A DNA stretch of 64,000 nucleotides from Paracoccaceae bacterium (lineage in GTDB: Bacteria > Pseudomonadota > Alphaproteobacteria > Rhodobacterales > Rhodobacteraceae): assembly GCA_947504705.1 (NCBI GenBank), contig CANNIA010000002.1, positions 152,524 to 216,523 on the forward strand, read 5' to 3'. Position numbers and translations under genes: made by a program. Of the stretch, positions 26,614 through 34,758 are shown in pieces. The notes beneath the pieces are model-generated. The model saw only the letters and a list, made by a program, of their open reading frames with translations, searched no databases and was not told the DNA's origin. How positions within the stretch are numbered: the stretch's first letter is position 1; each line of letters starts with the position of its first letter.

Positions 26614-27198
26614 TTAACTTGAACCGCTTGAGGCCTTCGGCATCAACCGCTCCACCAGCGCCCGGCCCAGCCGTTCCTCGGCCAGAAGCACCACCTGAGC
26701 CGCCGCACGGGCATCCTCGCCCGCGTCGTGATGCTTGAACTCCAGCGCCAGCTGCTTTTTCAGATGCGCCAACCCATGCCCGCCCTGCCCCTTCCACTCC
26801 GGCCATGCCTTGCGGGCGATTGTCACGGAATTGACCCAGACCAAGGGCGGCTCCTCCAGCCCATAATGCGCTGCCGCCGCGTTCACCGCGCGCTGGTCAA
26901 AGGTCGAATGCTGCACGATGGGTTGCCCCGCCATCAGCGGCAAAAGCACCTCCATGACCTCGCGGAAATCGGGCGCAGCAGCGGTCATTCCCGCATGAAT
27001 CCCGTGCAGCTGAGTATTGAACGCCGAATAGGCGCAGCGCGGGTTGACCAAAAGGCTGAACGTGTCGATCCGCCCGAAATGGTCAACACAGGCCAGCCCC
27101 ACCTGACAGATCGACTGCGCCGCACTTGACGCGGTTTCGACATCAAAGGCGACAAAACGATACTGGCCGATCGTCTCAGCCACCACCCCCGGCAGCAC
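26614..27198 (-). CDS. DEDDh 3'-5' exonuclease (DnaQ/RNase T-like)
   Basis: A 194-residue exonuclease-fold protein. The DEDDh residues are visible: D and E in FVAFDVETAS (about 15-23), D in QHSTFDQRAV (about 100) and H/D in HHDAGEDARAA (about 155-165). This matches stand-alone DnaQ-like proofreading or RNA/DNA-trimming exonucleases rather than a polymerase III alpha fusion. A GTG is used as start; another GTG four codons later, preceded by a G-rich stretch, is an alternative. The gene begins 3 bp after the MFS stop, so it is probably transcribed with it. Its exact nucleic-acid substrate is unknown. Confidence 0.75.
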   Translation of the reverse strand: MLPGVVAETIGQYRFVAFDVETASSAAQSICQVGLACVDHFGRIDTFSLLVNPRCAYSAFNTQLHGIHAGMTAAAPDFREVMEVLLPLMAGQPIVQHSTFDQRAVNAAAAHYGLEEPPLVWVNSVTIARKAWPEWKGQGGHGLAHLKKQLALEFKHHDAGEDARAAAQVVLLAEERLGRALVERLMPKASSGSS

Positions 27199-27201
27199 CG
27201 T

Positions 27202-28419
27202 TTACGCCCCGCCGCGCGAGGGGCGCTGAACGCCCAACCTTGGATGCAACCGCCCTGCGACAAACCATGACGCCATAAGCCCCAGCCCCGCGGCGACGAA
27301 AATCCCCGGCAAGGGGGCGATCCAAAGAACCAGCCAAGCCGCCCCCGGGGTCAGAATCCCGGACACATCGCGGAAACTGGAATAGACCGCCGACATCTCG
27401 GTCCGCTCGGATGGTTTGACCGACATCAGGAACGGCAGCCCCCCAACCACATCCAGCGTGACAAGGAAGATCGAGGCAGACATCACCAGCCCGACCGTGA
27501 CCCAAGGGAAAAAGGCCAGAAGCCCGGCGCAGATCAAAAGGAGGCTCGCACCACCAAAGGCCACCCGGACGGACAGGCGGACCGAATGCTTCCGTGCCAG
27601 CCGGTTGATGAAGGGTGCGGCGAACAAAAGCCCGTTGCTGATGGACATTGCCGTCCCGCCCACTTTGTCGCCCAATCCCGCCTCGATGCAGAAGATCGGC
27701 AGATAGACAACATAGACCCACCAGCCGCAGCTGCGCGCGACCGCGAACATCCAGCCCGCAATCAGGCGGGGCTGGTGAAAGAACCGACCCAGATAGCCCA
27801 AGGGGTTCACCGCAGGCCCCTTGGCGCGCTGGATCTGCTTACCGTTCCCAAGCCGCAGGATCCAGAACACAGCCAACTGCGCAATCGCGAAGGCCCCGGC
27901 AAGCAGGAACGGGGCCGGGGCCCAATGCGCATGCAGCCAGACCCCCGCCAACGGCCCGATCGCCCAAGGAGCGGCAGCATAGACCATCTGGATCGACTGG
28001 CTGCGCCCCAGATTTCCGCGCGGAACATAGTCCAGCACATAGGCGTTGAAGCAGACAAAGGTCGTAGCCGTCGCCATTGCGTTGCAGATGATCGCCAGCG
28101 GCACCGACCAGGATGTGCCGACAGAGGCCAGCGTCATGCCGCACAGATACAGGCAACAGCCTGCCGAATAGGCCCAGCGACGCGGGATGAAGCGGCTGGC
28201 CCAGGGCACCATCAGCCCCCAGATCAGCGCCACAATCCCGGCGACGAAATAGACCAGCGAGGTCGACTTCGCGTCGCCCAAGGCGGCATAGACCGTCAGC
28301 GGCATGGCCGAGATCAGCGTGCCCCTCACAGCGGCCTCCAGCCCGGCAAGCAGGGCGAAATGCTCGATGCGCGGAGTGGGGCTATGCGTCAGCGCCAGGG
28401 GAAGATCGGTCGTGGCCAT
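27202..28419 (-). CDS. MFS transporter
   Basis: A 405-residue major facilitator protein with about twelve hydrophobic helices. The loop after helix 2 carries WASRFIPRRWAYSAG (an MFS-A-like basic motif), and a central cytoplasmic loop near residue 210 (KQIQRAKGPAVNPLG) separates the halves. The N-terminal 20 residues are hydrophilic. No substrate-specific feature is recognised, and its neighbours (exonuclease, recO) do not suggest one. Confidence 0.8.
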   Translation of the reverse strand: MATTDLPLALTHSPTPRIEHFALLAGLEAAVRGTLISAMPLTVYAALGDAKSTSLVYFVAGIVALIWGLMVPWASRFIPRRWAYSAGCCLYLCGMTLASVGTSWSVPLAIICNAMATATTFVCFNAYVLDYVPRGNLGRSQSIQMVYAAAPWAIGPLAGVWLHAHWAPAPFLLAGAFAIAQLAVFWILRLGNGKQIQRAKGPAVNPLGYLGRFFHQPRLIAGWMFAVARSCGWWVYVVYLPIFCIEAGLGDKVGGTAMSISNGLLFAAPFINRLARKHSVRLSVRVAFGGASLLLICAGLLAFFPWVTVGLVMSASIFLVTLDVVGGLPFLMSVKPSERTEMSAVYSSFRDVSGILTPGAAWLVLWIAPLPGIFVAAGLGLMASWFVAGRLHPRLGVQRPSRGGA

Positions 28420-28481
28420 GGCTAAACTTCGATCCGTGCCAGGGTCTTCCGTCTGTCACATAGGCGACACATAGCGTCGTT

Positions 28482-29201
28482 TCAGGCTGGACGTGACAGA
28501 AGGTCTACCAAACGGGCCCGGGCCTCGGGCAACGGCCGCTCGTGCAGCACAGGGCGCAAGCCCCGATCCAGAAAAAATCCGGTCAGGCGCAGACCTTGGG
28601 CGACGTCTTCCGGGGTAAGCGATGCCGATGCCGTCAATCCCTTGGGCATGGGCAGCAGCCGGTCGGCCCAATCCCCCGCCCCCGCTACTGTCACCGCGCG
28701 GCCGGTTTTCGGGCTGACATAGGCCAACCCCTCGGTCGCCCCAGTCACCGCGCAAATGGTCAGATCAAGCCCAAAGCCCAGCTCTTCCAAAAGCAGAAGC
28801 TCCCAGCGCAGATAGGTTGTGGTCCAGCCCTCAGCCCCCAGACCATCCATCAAACCGATTGTGGCCGACCACAGCACCGGATGCGGTTCGCGCTCCGGCA
28901 AGGCGGTGCGCAGCAAGGCGCAGACGGACATAAGCCCCGCCAAGGCCAGCCGGTCCGACAACAGATGCGCCCGGCTTCGCAAGGGCTCGACGGTAAAGGT
29001 CCCGATATGGTCATCCAGCCGCGCCCGCCATTCCAGCTGCAACCCGGTCCCCGGCTGCAAACTCGCCGCCATCTTGCGTGAGGCACCTCCCCGCACCACG
29101 CCCGCATGACGCCCATGCAAAGCCGTCAGCACCTCGATGATCGCGGCACTTTCGCCATGCGGACGCATGGAAAGCAGCACTCCTTCGTCGCGCCAGTCCA
29201 T
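28482..29201 (-). CDS. recO: DNA repair protein RecO
   Basis: A 239-residue recombination mediator that helps load RecA onto SSB-coated gaps with RecR. It starts MDWRDEGVLLSMRPHGESAAIIEVLT, the standard RecO N-terminal OB fold (about 1-80), followed by the helical domain (YLRWELLLLEELGFGLDL at about 130-147). It closes the alphaproteobacterial order rnc-era-(DUF1491)-recO, with 36 bp to the DUF1491 gene. Confidence 0.93.
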   Translation of the reverse strand: MDWRDEGVLLSMRPHGESAAIIEVLTALHGRHAGVVRGGASRKMAASLQPGTGLQLEWRARLDDHIGTFTVEPLRSRAHLLSDRLALAGLMSVCALLRTALPEREPHPVLWSATIGLMDGLGAEGWTTTYLRWELLLLEELGFGLDLTICAVTGATEGLAYVSPKTGRAVTVAGAGDWADRLLPMPKGLTASASLTPEDVAQGLRLTGFFLDRGLRPVLHERPLPEARARLVDLLSRPA

Positions 29202-29237
29202 CCCCGGACTATCCCCCGCGCCACCAAGGGGCGCAAC

Positions 29238-29573
29238 CTATTCCGACAATCCGTCCTGATCCAGCAAAGTGCGCCCCTGCCGATCCTCAAGCTCAATTAC
29301 CCAAAGATCGGGATCCCGCCCCTTGGTGCGGGTGACAAGGGCATCGATATCTGCCTCTGCCCCCTCGGCCAGCAGTATCCAGGCCCGCGCCCCGGTCATC
29401 AGATCCGAGCGCCGCTCATAAGCCCGCGCAGTTCCATCCAGCAGCGCCACCTTCACCACCACCGCCCCCGCCTCGGCATCCCCCTTCGCCGTGACATAGG
29501 CCGGAACATCCGCAAGCCGGAGCCGCGTGAGGTAAGCCGAAACCCAGACCCCGGCAGCAAGACGCGGACTCAT
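29238..29573 (-). CDS. DUF1491 family protein
   Basis: A 111-residue cytoplasmic protein conserved between era and recO in Rhodobacterales-type genomes. It starts MSPRLAAGVWVSAYLTRLRL, and its core includes GDAEAGAVVVKVALLDG and a C-terminal DPDLWVIELEDRQGRTLLD. An upstream in-frame ATG at 29612 falls inside a palindrome and is not used here. Function is unknown; the position suggests co-expression with era and recO. Confidence 0.8.
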   Translation of the reverse strand: MSPRLAAGVWVSAYLTRLRLADVPAYVTAKGDAEAGAVVVKVALLDGTARAYERRSDLMTGARAWILLAEGAEADIDALVTRTKGRDPDLWVIELEDRQGRTLLDQDGLSE

Positions 29574-29611
29574 GGCATTTCCTCTTGGCCCAAATACTCC
29601 CGCCGGAGGCA

Positions 29612-29655
29612 AAATTCCTTCGAAGGAATTTGCCCGAATTCTTCGAAGAATTCGG
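29612..29655. repeat. Two adjacent perfect palindromes downstream of era
   Basis: AAATTCCTTC/GAAGGAATTT (29612-29631, 20 bp) and CCGAATTCTTC/GAAGAATTCGG (29634-29655, 22 bp) are both perfect and 2 bp apart, each centred on TTCGAA. A CAAATACTCCCGCCGGAGG motif lies beside them (29591-29609). They begin 6 bp after the era stop on the minus strand. As RNA each can form a UUCG-capped stem, so they could end or process the era transcript; the tandem design also looks like a dispersed intergenic repeat. Confidence 0.6.
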
Positions 29656-29660
29656 CCCTC

Positions 29661-30572
29661 TCAGGCATCACCGTCCTTGAAATCCAAGCCCATCTCAGAA
29701 TAGCGCTCGGGCTCGTCCAGCCAGTTCGGGCGCACCTTCACCTGCAGAAACAGATGCACCGTCCGCCCCAGAAACTCCGAGATATCCGCCCGCGCCGCCT
29801 GCCCGACCGACTTGATCGTCTCGCCCTTGTTGCCAAGCACAATCCCCTTGTGCCCGTCGCGCGCGACATAGACCACCTGGTCGATCCGCGTGGTCCCGTC
29901 GGGCTTGTCCTCCCACTTTTCGGTTTCCACCGTCAGCTGATAGGGCAGCTCCTCATGCAGCCGCAGCGTCAGCTTTTCGCGCGTCATCTCCGCCGCAATC
30001 ATCCGCATCGGCAGGTCGGCAATCTGGTCTTCGGGATAGAACCACGGCCCCTCGGGCACTTCCACCGCCAGCCATTCGCGCAAGTCCGCGACGCCATAGC
30101 CCTTTTCGGCGCTGATCATGAAGGTCTTGGCAAACGGAAACGCCCCATTCGCCTCTTCCGCCAGCGCCAGCAGGGTTTCCGCCTTGACCCGGTCAATCTT
30201 GTTGATCGCCAGCGCCACGGGCTTGCCCTTCGGCATCTCATCGGCCATCCGCTCGATGATCATCTTGGCACCCTCGGTCAGCCCGCGATGCGCCTCGATC
30301 ATCAGCACGATCACATCAGCATCCGAGGCCCCGCCCCAGGCCGCCTTGACCATCGACCGATCCAGCCGCCGCCGGGGCCGGAAGATACCAGGAGTGTCGA
30401 CAAACACGATCTGTGCCTGACCTTCCATGCAAACCCCGCGAATCCGGGTGCGTGTGGTCTGCACCTTGTGGGTAACGATGCTGATCTTCGCCCCCACCAT
30501 CCGGTTCAAAAGCGTGGATTTGCCCGCGTTGGGCTCTCCGATCAAGGCAACAAATCCGGCGCGGGTGGTCAT
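29661..30572 (-). CDS. era: GTPase Era
   Basis: A 303-residue GTPase needed for 16S rRNA maturation and 30S assembly. The G domain shows G1 GEPNAGKST (about 12), G3 DTPG (about 60) and G4 NKID (about 125), followed by the C-terminal KH RNA-binding domain (about 215-290, KGIVLGNKGETIKSVGQAAR). In most relatives era directly follows rnc; here a gene on the opposite strand lies between them, so era needs its own promoter. Confidence 0.95.
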   Translation of the reverse strand: MTTRAGFVALIGEPNAGKSTLLNRMVGAKISIVTHKVQTTRTRIRGVCMEGQAQIVFVDTPGIFRPRRRLDRSMVKAAWGGASDADVIVLMIEAHRGLTEGAKMIIERMADEMPKGKPVALAINKIDRVKAETLLALAEEANGAFPFAKTFMISAEKGYGVADLREWLAVEVPEGPWFYPEDQIADLPMRMIAAEMTREKLTLRLHEELPYQLTVETEKWEDKPDGTTRIDQVVYVARDGHKGIVLGNKGETIKSVGQAARADISEFLGRTVHLFLQVKVRPNWLDEPERYSEMGLDFKDGDA

Positions 30573-30691
30573 GAGGTGGAGCTATCCCTTGTGTGATCCC
30601 GGCCCAATACGGGAAAGCCGCAGGAAATACCAGTTGGCATTGGAAAAGCGACGCGCCATCCTATGGGAATTGAACACCTGAGTCGGTTGCA

Positions 30692-31234
30692 ATGGGCTTA
30701 TTGCGTCTCCTGATACGAGCACTTTCCGGCTCTCGCCGCCCGAAAGCAGTCGTAGTCCGCCGCGAGACAAGGGTTGTCCAGGATTCCACCCCTTGGCAAC
30801 CTCGCACCACGGTTCGGCAAACCGCCGAAATCCGGATTGTCGAAGTCAAAGAGCTTCGGGGCCGCGCCTTTGTGATCGACGGCGACACTATCGAAATCGG
30901 CGGCACCCGCATCCGCCTCGCCGGGATCGACGCACCAGAATTGGACCATCCTTATGGCACCAAGGCCAAGTGGACGCTGGTTAATCTCTGCAAGGGTCAA
31001 ATCGTCCGGGCGGTCTTCGATGAGGAAATGTCGCATGACCGAGTGGTGGCCACCTGCACCCTGCCTGACAGGCGCGATCTCGCTGCCGAGATGGTGAAGG
31101 CTGGCATGGCCATCGACTGGCCAAAGTTCTCACGTGGGAGGTATTTCGGGCTGGAACCTCCCGGCATCCGAAAGAAGCTCTGGCGCTGCGATGCGCGACA
31201 AAAGGGTCTCATGCCCCCGTCATTGCCCGACTAG
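30692..31234 (+). CDS. Staphylococcal-nuclease-like (SNase) protein
   Basis: A 180-residue protein with an SNase-type OB domain at about 55-145: FVIDGDTIEIGGTRIRLAGIDAPELDHPYG carries the Ca-binding and catalytic-type D, R and E positions, and SHDRVVATCTLPDRRDLAAEMVKAGMA completes the fold. The first 45 residues are basic and lack a signal peptide, unlike secreted thermonucleases. It is convergent with rnc (13 bp) and divergent from era, interrupting the usual lepB-rnc-era run. A phage or mobile-element origin is possible. Nuclease activity is inferred from the fold only. Confidence 0.75.
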   Translation: MGLLRLLIRALSGSRRPKAVVVRRETRVVQDSTPWQPRTTVRQTAEIRIVEVKELRGRAFVIDGDTIEIGGTRIRLAGIDAPELDHPYGTKAKWTLVNLCKGQIVRAVFDEEMSHDRVVATCTLPDRRDLAAEMVKAGMAIDWPKFSRGRYFGLEPPGIRKKLWRCDARQKGLMPPSLPD

Positions 31235-31247
31235 CGCACCTGAGGGG

Positions 31248-31937
31248 TCACGACGCAGGCCCTTCGACCTCGGACAACAAAAGCCGGGCTGCAGCCTGTT
31301 CTGCGGCACGCTTGGAACTTGCCGTGGCCTCGGCAAAGCGACCGTCCTCGACGGTGACGCGCAGGGTAAAGACCGGCGCATGGTCGGGGCCAGAGCGGGC
31401 GGTCTCGACATAAACCGGCGGCGGCATCGCCCGGGCTTGCGCCCATTCCTGCAGGCTGGTCTTGGCATCGCGGGCGTCGGGTTCGACCCCGGCAATCCGG
31501 TGGCCCCAAAGCCGCAGGATCAGCTTGCGCGCGGCCTCAAAACCCGCATCGACATAGACCGCCGCAAGCACAGCCTCCATCGCATCGCCCAAAAGCGCCT
31601 CTTTCCGGCGGCCCCCGGTCAGCATCTCGCTGCGGCCCAGCTTCAGGACATCTCCCAGCCCGATCTCGCGCGCGACATCGGCGCAGGTCTCCTTGCGGAC
31701 CAAGGCGTTGAAGCGGGGGGCCAACTGCCCCTCCTTCGCCTCAAGGTCCGCAGCCAGCAAAGCCTCGGCCATCACCAACCCAAGGATCCGGTCACCCAGA
31801 AACTCCAGCCGCTGGTTGTCAGGCCGGGTCGCCGTGCCGATCGAGGCATGGGTAACACCCCGCATCAGCAGTTCAGACGTTCCGAACTGATGCCCCAGAC
31901 GGCCCTCAAAGGCCTTAAGCTCGGCCGAAAGCCTCAC
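31248..31937 (-). CDS. rnc: Ribonuclease III
   Basis: A 229-residue double-stranded RNA endonuclease for rRNA and mRNA processing. The signature [20 protein letters not shown] (about 42-60) contains the catalytic E and D; a second acidic pair is in [18 protein letters not shown] (about 115). The dsRNA-binding domain is at about 155-225. The GTG start overlaps the lepB stop as GTGA, which decides the start against a longer frame that would run through lepB. Confidence 0.93.
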   Translation of the reverse strand: MRLSAELKAFEGRLGHQFGTSELLMRGVTHASIGTATRPDNQRLEFLGDRILGLVMAEALLAADLEAKEGQLAPRFNALVRKETCADVAREIGLGDVLKLGRSEMLTGGRRKEALLGDAMEAVLAAVYVDAGFEAARKLILRLWGHRIAGVEPDARDAKTSLQEWAQARAMPPPVYVETARSGPDHAPVFTLRVTVEDGRFAEATASSKRAAEQAAARLLLSEVEGPAS

Positions 31938-32737
31938 TCGACCGCCTTGAAGAACCGGTCCGACCGCCAGGTCCAGAAGTAGAAGAGCCGCTGTCCGGCT
32001 GCCGAGAACATGATCCGGTCCGCCCGGCCGATCAGGTATTCGGCAGGCAGAAAGCCGACGCCCCCTGCAGATTGCGCAAAGCGGCTGTCCATGCTGTTGT
32101 CGCGGTTGTCGCCCATCACGAAATAGCTGCCTTCGGGCACCGTGAAGATATCGGTATTGTCCGCTGCACCATCGGAGTCGATGTTCAACACCGCGTGCTG
32201 GCGGCCATTTGGCAGGGTCTCGATGTATCGGCTTTTCTTGCAAATGCCGCCCTCACCCACGGCCCCATTCTCGCAGCGCGGATGCTTGCCCATCGGGCCC
32301 TGCGCTTCGAACAGCTCTTCGAAATCGCCCGCCGGTTCTTGCGGCGCGGCAGCCCCGTTGATGTACAGCACACCATCCTTGACCTGTATCTTGTCGCCCG
32401 GCAGACCGATCAGCCGCTTGATGTAATCGACCCCCGCCGTCGGGTGACGGAAGACCACGACATCGCCGCGCTCGGGCTCGGCCCCGAACAGGCGCCCTGT
32501 GACCGGGCACAGGCTGATGGTGGTAAAGGGGATTTCGCAGGAATAGCGCGAGTAGCCGTAGGCCATCTTGTTGACGAACAGAAAGTCGCCGATCAGCAGC
32601 GTATCCTTCATCGATTCCGACGGGATCCAGAACGGCTGGAACAGGATCGACCTAAATCCGATTGCTATCACGAAGGCCCAGAAGATCGTCTTGATCGTAT
32701 CAAGAAAGCCGTTTTCGCTTGCGCCGCTCGCTGCCAT
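31934..32737 (-). CDS. lepB: Signal peptidase I
   Basis: A 267-residue inner-membrane leader peptidase. The N-terminal transmembrane helix (about 12-30) is followed by the catalytic serine in [20 protein letters not shown] (about 37-40) and the catalytic lysine in [14 protein letters not shown] (about 100). The C-terminal box is [11 protein letters not shown] (about 210). It is translationally coupled to rnc. The gap to acpS is 52 bp on the same strand. Confidence 0.95.
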   Translation of the reverse strand: MAASGASENGFLDTIKTIFWAFVIAIGFRSILFQPFWIPSESMKDTLLIGDFLFVNKMAYGYSRYSCEIPFTTISLCPVTGRLFGAEPERGDVVVFRHPTAGVDYIKRLIGLPGDKIQVKDGVLYINGAAAPQEPAGDFEELFEAQGPMGKHPRCENGAVGEGGICKKSRYIETLPNGRQHAVLNIDSDGAADNTDIFTVPEGSYFVMGDNRDNSMDSRFAQSAGGVGFLPAEYLIGRADRIMFSAAGQRLFYFWTWRSDRFFKAVE

Positions 32738-32789
32738 GTTGGTCCTGCCTTGTCAGTTTGGCGCTTCATGCGCGTGGAGGGGGGGCGAG

Positions 32790-33227
32790 TCAAGCATCGC
32801 CCACCGGCCCTGCTGGCGGGACTGGGGCCAGCGGGCGGGCCTCGATCACCACGAAGGCCTGGGCCCAGGGGTGGTCGTCGGTCAGCGTCACATGGATCAC
32901 CGCCTCGTGCCCCGCAGGCGTCATTGCCCGCAGACGTTCAGCGGCCCAACCGGTCACTTGCATCACGGGTTGACCCGACCGCAGGTTTGTCACCGCCATG
33001 TCCTTCCAGGAAATCCCCATCCGCAACCCCGTGCCCAACGCCTTGGAGCAGGCCTCTTTTGCCGCCCATCGCTTGGCATAGGTGGCCGCGACCGCGCGCT
33101 TGCGGCTTTGGGCCTTGCGCTGTTCGACGGGGGTAAAGACCCGGTCCAGAAAACGGTCGCCAAAGCGGGCGATCGTCGCCTCGATCCGTTCGATATTGGC
33201 AAGGTCTGACCCGATGCCCAGGATCAT
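32790..33227 (-). CDS. acpS: Holo-[acyl-carrier-protein] synthase
   Basis: A 145-residue phosphopantetheinyl transferase that activates the acyl carrier protein. The N-terminal magnesium/CoA motif [16 protein letters not shown] and the second motif [17 protein letters not shown] (about 55-70) are conserved. The ATG at 33227 shares its first base with the TGA of pdxJ. The pdxJ-acpS-lepB-rnc order is standard in this group. The C-terminal tail after residue 130 (proline- and alanine-rich) is slightly longer than in E. coli. Confidence 0.93.
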   Translation of the reverse strand: MILGIGSDLANIERIEATIARFGDRFLDRVFTPVEQRKAQSRKRAVAATYAKRWAAKEACSKALGTGLRMGISWKDMAVTNLRSGQPVMQVTGWAAERLRAMTPAGHEAVIHVTLTDDHPWAQAFVVIEARPLAPVPPAGPVGDA

Positions 33228-33994
33228 CAAGCCATCCCGCGCGCCAGGTCCATCCGGCGGCGCATTTCTTCGATGGCAGGGCCAAGTCCCCGGAAAATGG
33301 CCTCGCCGATCAGGAAATGCCCGATGTTCAACTCAGCCAGTTCGGGGATCGCGGCGATTGCCTCGACATTGTCAAAGGTCAGCCCGTGGCCCGCATGCAC
33401 CTCAAGCCCAAGCGAGCTCGCAAATGTAGCACTCCTGTGCAGCGCGGCAAGTTCGCGCTGGGCCAGTTCTGTGTGCCCTTCGGCAAGCAGGTCAGAGTAA
33501 AGCCCGACATGCAATTCTACAATCTCAGCCCCGATCCGGGCCGAAGCTTCGATCTGGTGGGGGTCGTGACCGATGAACATGCTGACCCGGCAACCAGCTT
33601 CGCGCAGCGAGATCAGATACTCGGTCAGCCGGTTCTGGTCGCTGGCCACATCCAGCCCACCCTCGGTCGTGCGTTCTTCACGCTTTTCCGGGACAAGGCA
33701 AACCGCATGCGGCTTGTGGCGCAGCGCAATCGCCTGCATTTCCGCTGTCGCCGCGCATTCAAAGTTCAAGGGCACCGTCAGGGCCGCCATCAGCGCCTCG
33801 ATGTCAGCATCGCGGATATGGCGGCGATCTTCGCGTAAGTGAGCGGTGATCCCATCCGCCCCTGCAGTCTCGGCCAGAAGCGCCGCCCGCAACGGGTCAG
33901 GCCAGGCCGATCCGCGCGCATTCCGCACCGTCGCAACATGGTCGATATTCACGCCCAGGCGCAACTTTCCGTCATGAGTAAGTGCAGTCTTCAT
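33227..33994 (-). CDS. pdxJ: Pyridoxine 5'-phosphate synthase
   Basis: A 255-residue TIM-barrel enzyme that makes pyridoxine 5'-phosphate from 3-amino-2-oxopropyl phosphate and deoxyxylulose 5-phosphate. Motifs are [18 protein letters not shown] (about 10-27), [16 protein letters not shown] (about 45) with the catalytic E and H region, and [15 protein letters not shown] (about 200). The ATG at 33994 has an AAAGGAG site 9 bp upstream; the ATG at 34003 would sit directly against that site. The product feeds the PLP enzymes seen across the window. Confidence 0.94.
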   Translation of the reverse strand: MKTALTHDGKLRLGVNIDHVATVRNARGSAWPDPLRAALLAETAGADGITAHLREDRRHIRDADIEALMAALTVPLNFECAATAEMQAIALRHKPHAVCLVPEKREERTTEGGLDVASDQNRLTEYLISLREAGCRVSMFIGHDPHQIEASARIGAEIVELHVGLYSDLLAEGHTELAQRELAALHRSATFASSLGLEVHAGHGLTFDNVEAIAAIPELAELNIGHFLIGEAIFRGLGPAIEEMRRRMDLARGMA

Positions 33995-34020
33995 CGCTGA
34001 CATCTCCTTTGGCACCGATC

Positions 34021-34719
34021 CTAGGCCGTGCCCGGACTGTCGTCATCATCTTCAGCACTGCTGCGCAGCTTCAGTTTGCTTGCAGCCTCGGAAAGCTTGG
34101 CCCGCATCTTCTTGCGACGCTCGGCACGCTCCTGCGCGGTGGCCGCCCGTGCCTTTTGATAGGCCGTCACCAGCGGGATCGTGACGTAATAGGAAATCAC
34201 GCTCAGCACAAAGCCCGGCCCCAGCGCGCCGATGAAATAGGGCACATAGATTTCATGCCAGAACTGGGTCAGACCTTCCCAATGCGCCTCGCGCGGGCCG
34301 AACATCGCCAGGAAGTTGAACCACAGATCCTCGCCCGCGTTGGCAAAGGCCCGGCCGATGTACTCTGCGGTCAGGGGGGCTTCGATCCCCATGATCCAAT
34401 GGCCCAGCGTCATGGCCAGAACCGCGAAGAAAGGCGTCGTCACCGGGTTGGTGTTGAACGTGGCCAAAAGTGCCGCCAGAAGGTTGCCCCGTGCCAGCCG
34501 AGCGGCCAGCCATGCGGCCACGAACTGCAGCCCCGGCAGCGGCAGGAACCCGATCAGCGACCCGGCAAACACCCCCCGCGCCACGCGATGCGGGTCGTCA
34601 GGCACCCGGCGCATACGATGCATGACATAGCGGATCGCGCGCTTGAAGCCGCCGCGCGGATAGACCTGCTCGCGCAACCATGCGACCCAGCTTAACGGTT
34701 GCCTGCGTTTGAAGACCAC
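34021..34719 (-). CDS. DUF2062 membrane protein
   Basis: A 232-residue inner-membrane protein. Basic N-terminus MVFKRRQPLSWVAWLREQVYPRGG, then RVARGVFAGSLIGFLPLPGLQFVAAWLAA (first helix pair, about 45-73) and the family hallmark NTNPVTTPFF (about 88). A final helix lies near 170-190, and the C-terminal tail is charged and coiled-coil-like (EERAERRKKMRAK). The function of the family is unknown. Confidence 0.82.
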   Translation of the reverse strand: MVFKRRQPLSWVAWLREQVYPRGGFKRAIRYVMHRMRRVPDDPHRVARGVFAGSLIGFLPLPGLQFVAAWLAARLARGNLLAALLATFNTNPVTTPFFAVLAMTLGHWIMGIEAPLTAEYIGRAFANAGEDLWFNFLAMFGPREAHWEGLTQFWHEIYVPYFIGALGPGFVLSVISYYVTIPLVTAYQKARAATAQERAERRKKMRAKLSEAASKLKLRSSAEDDDDSPGTA

Positions 34720-34758
34720 TGCCGTCCCTCTGTCAGGCTAGACGCCTGTTTCCCAGCC

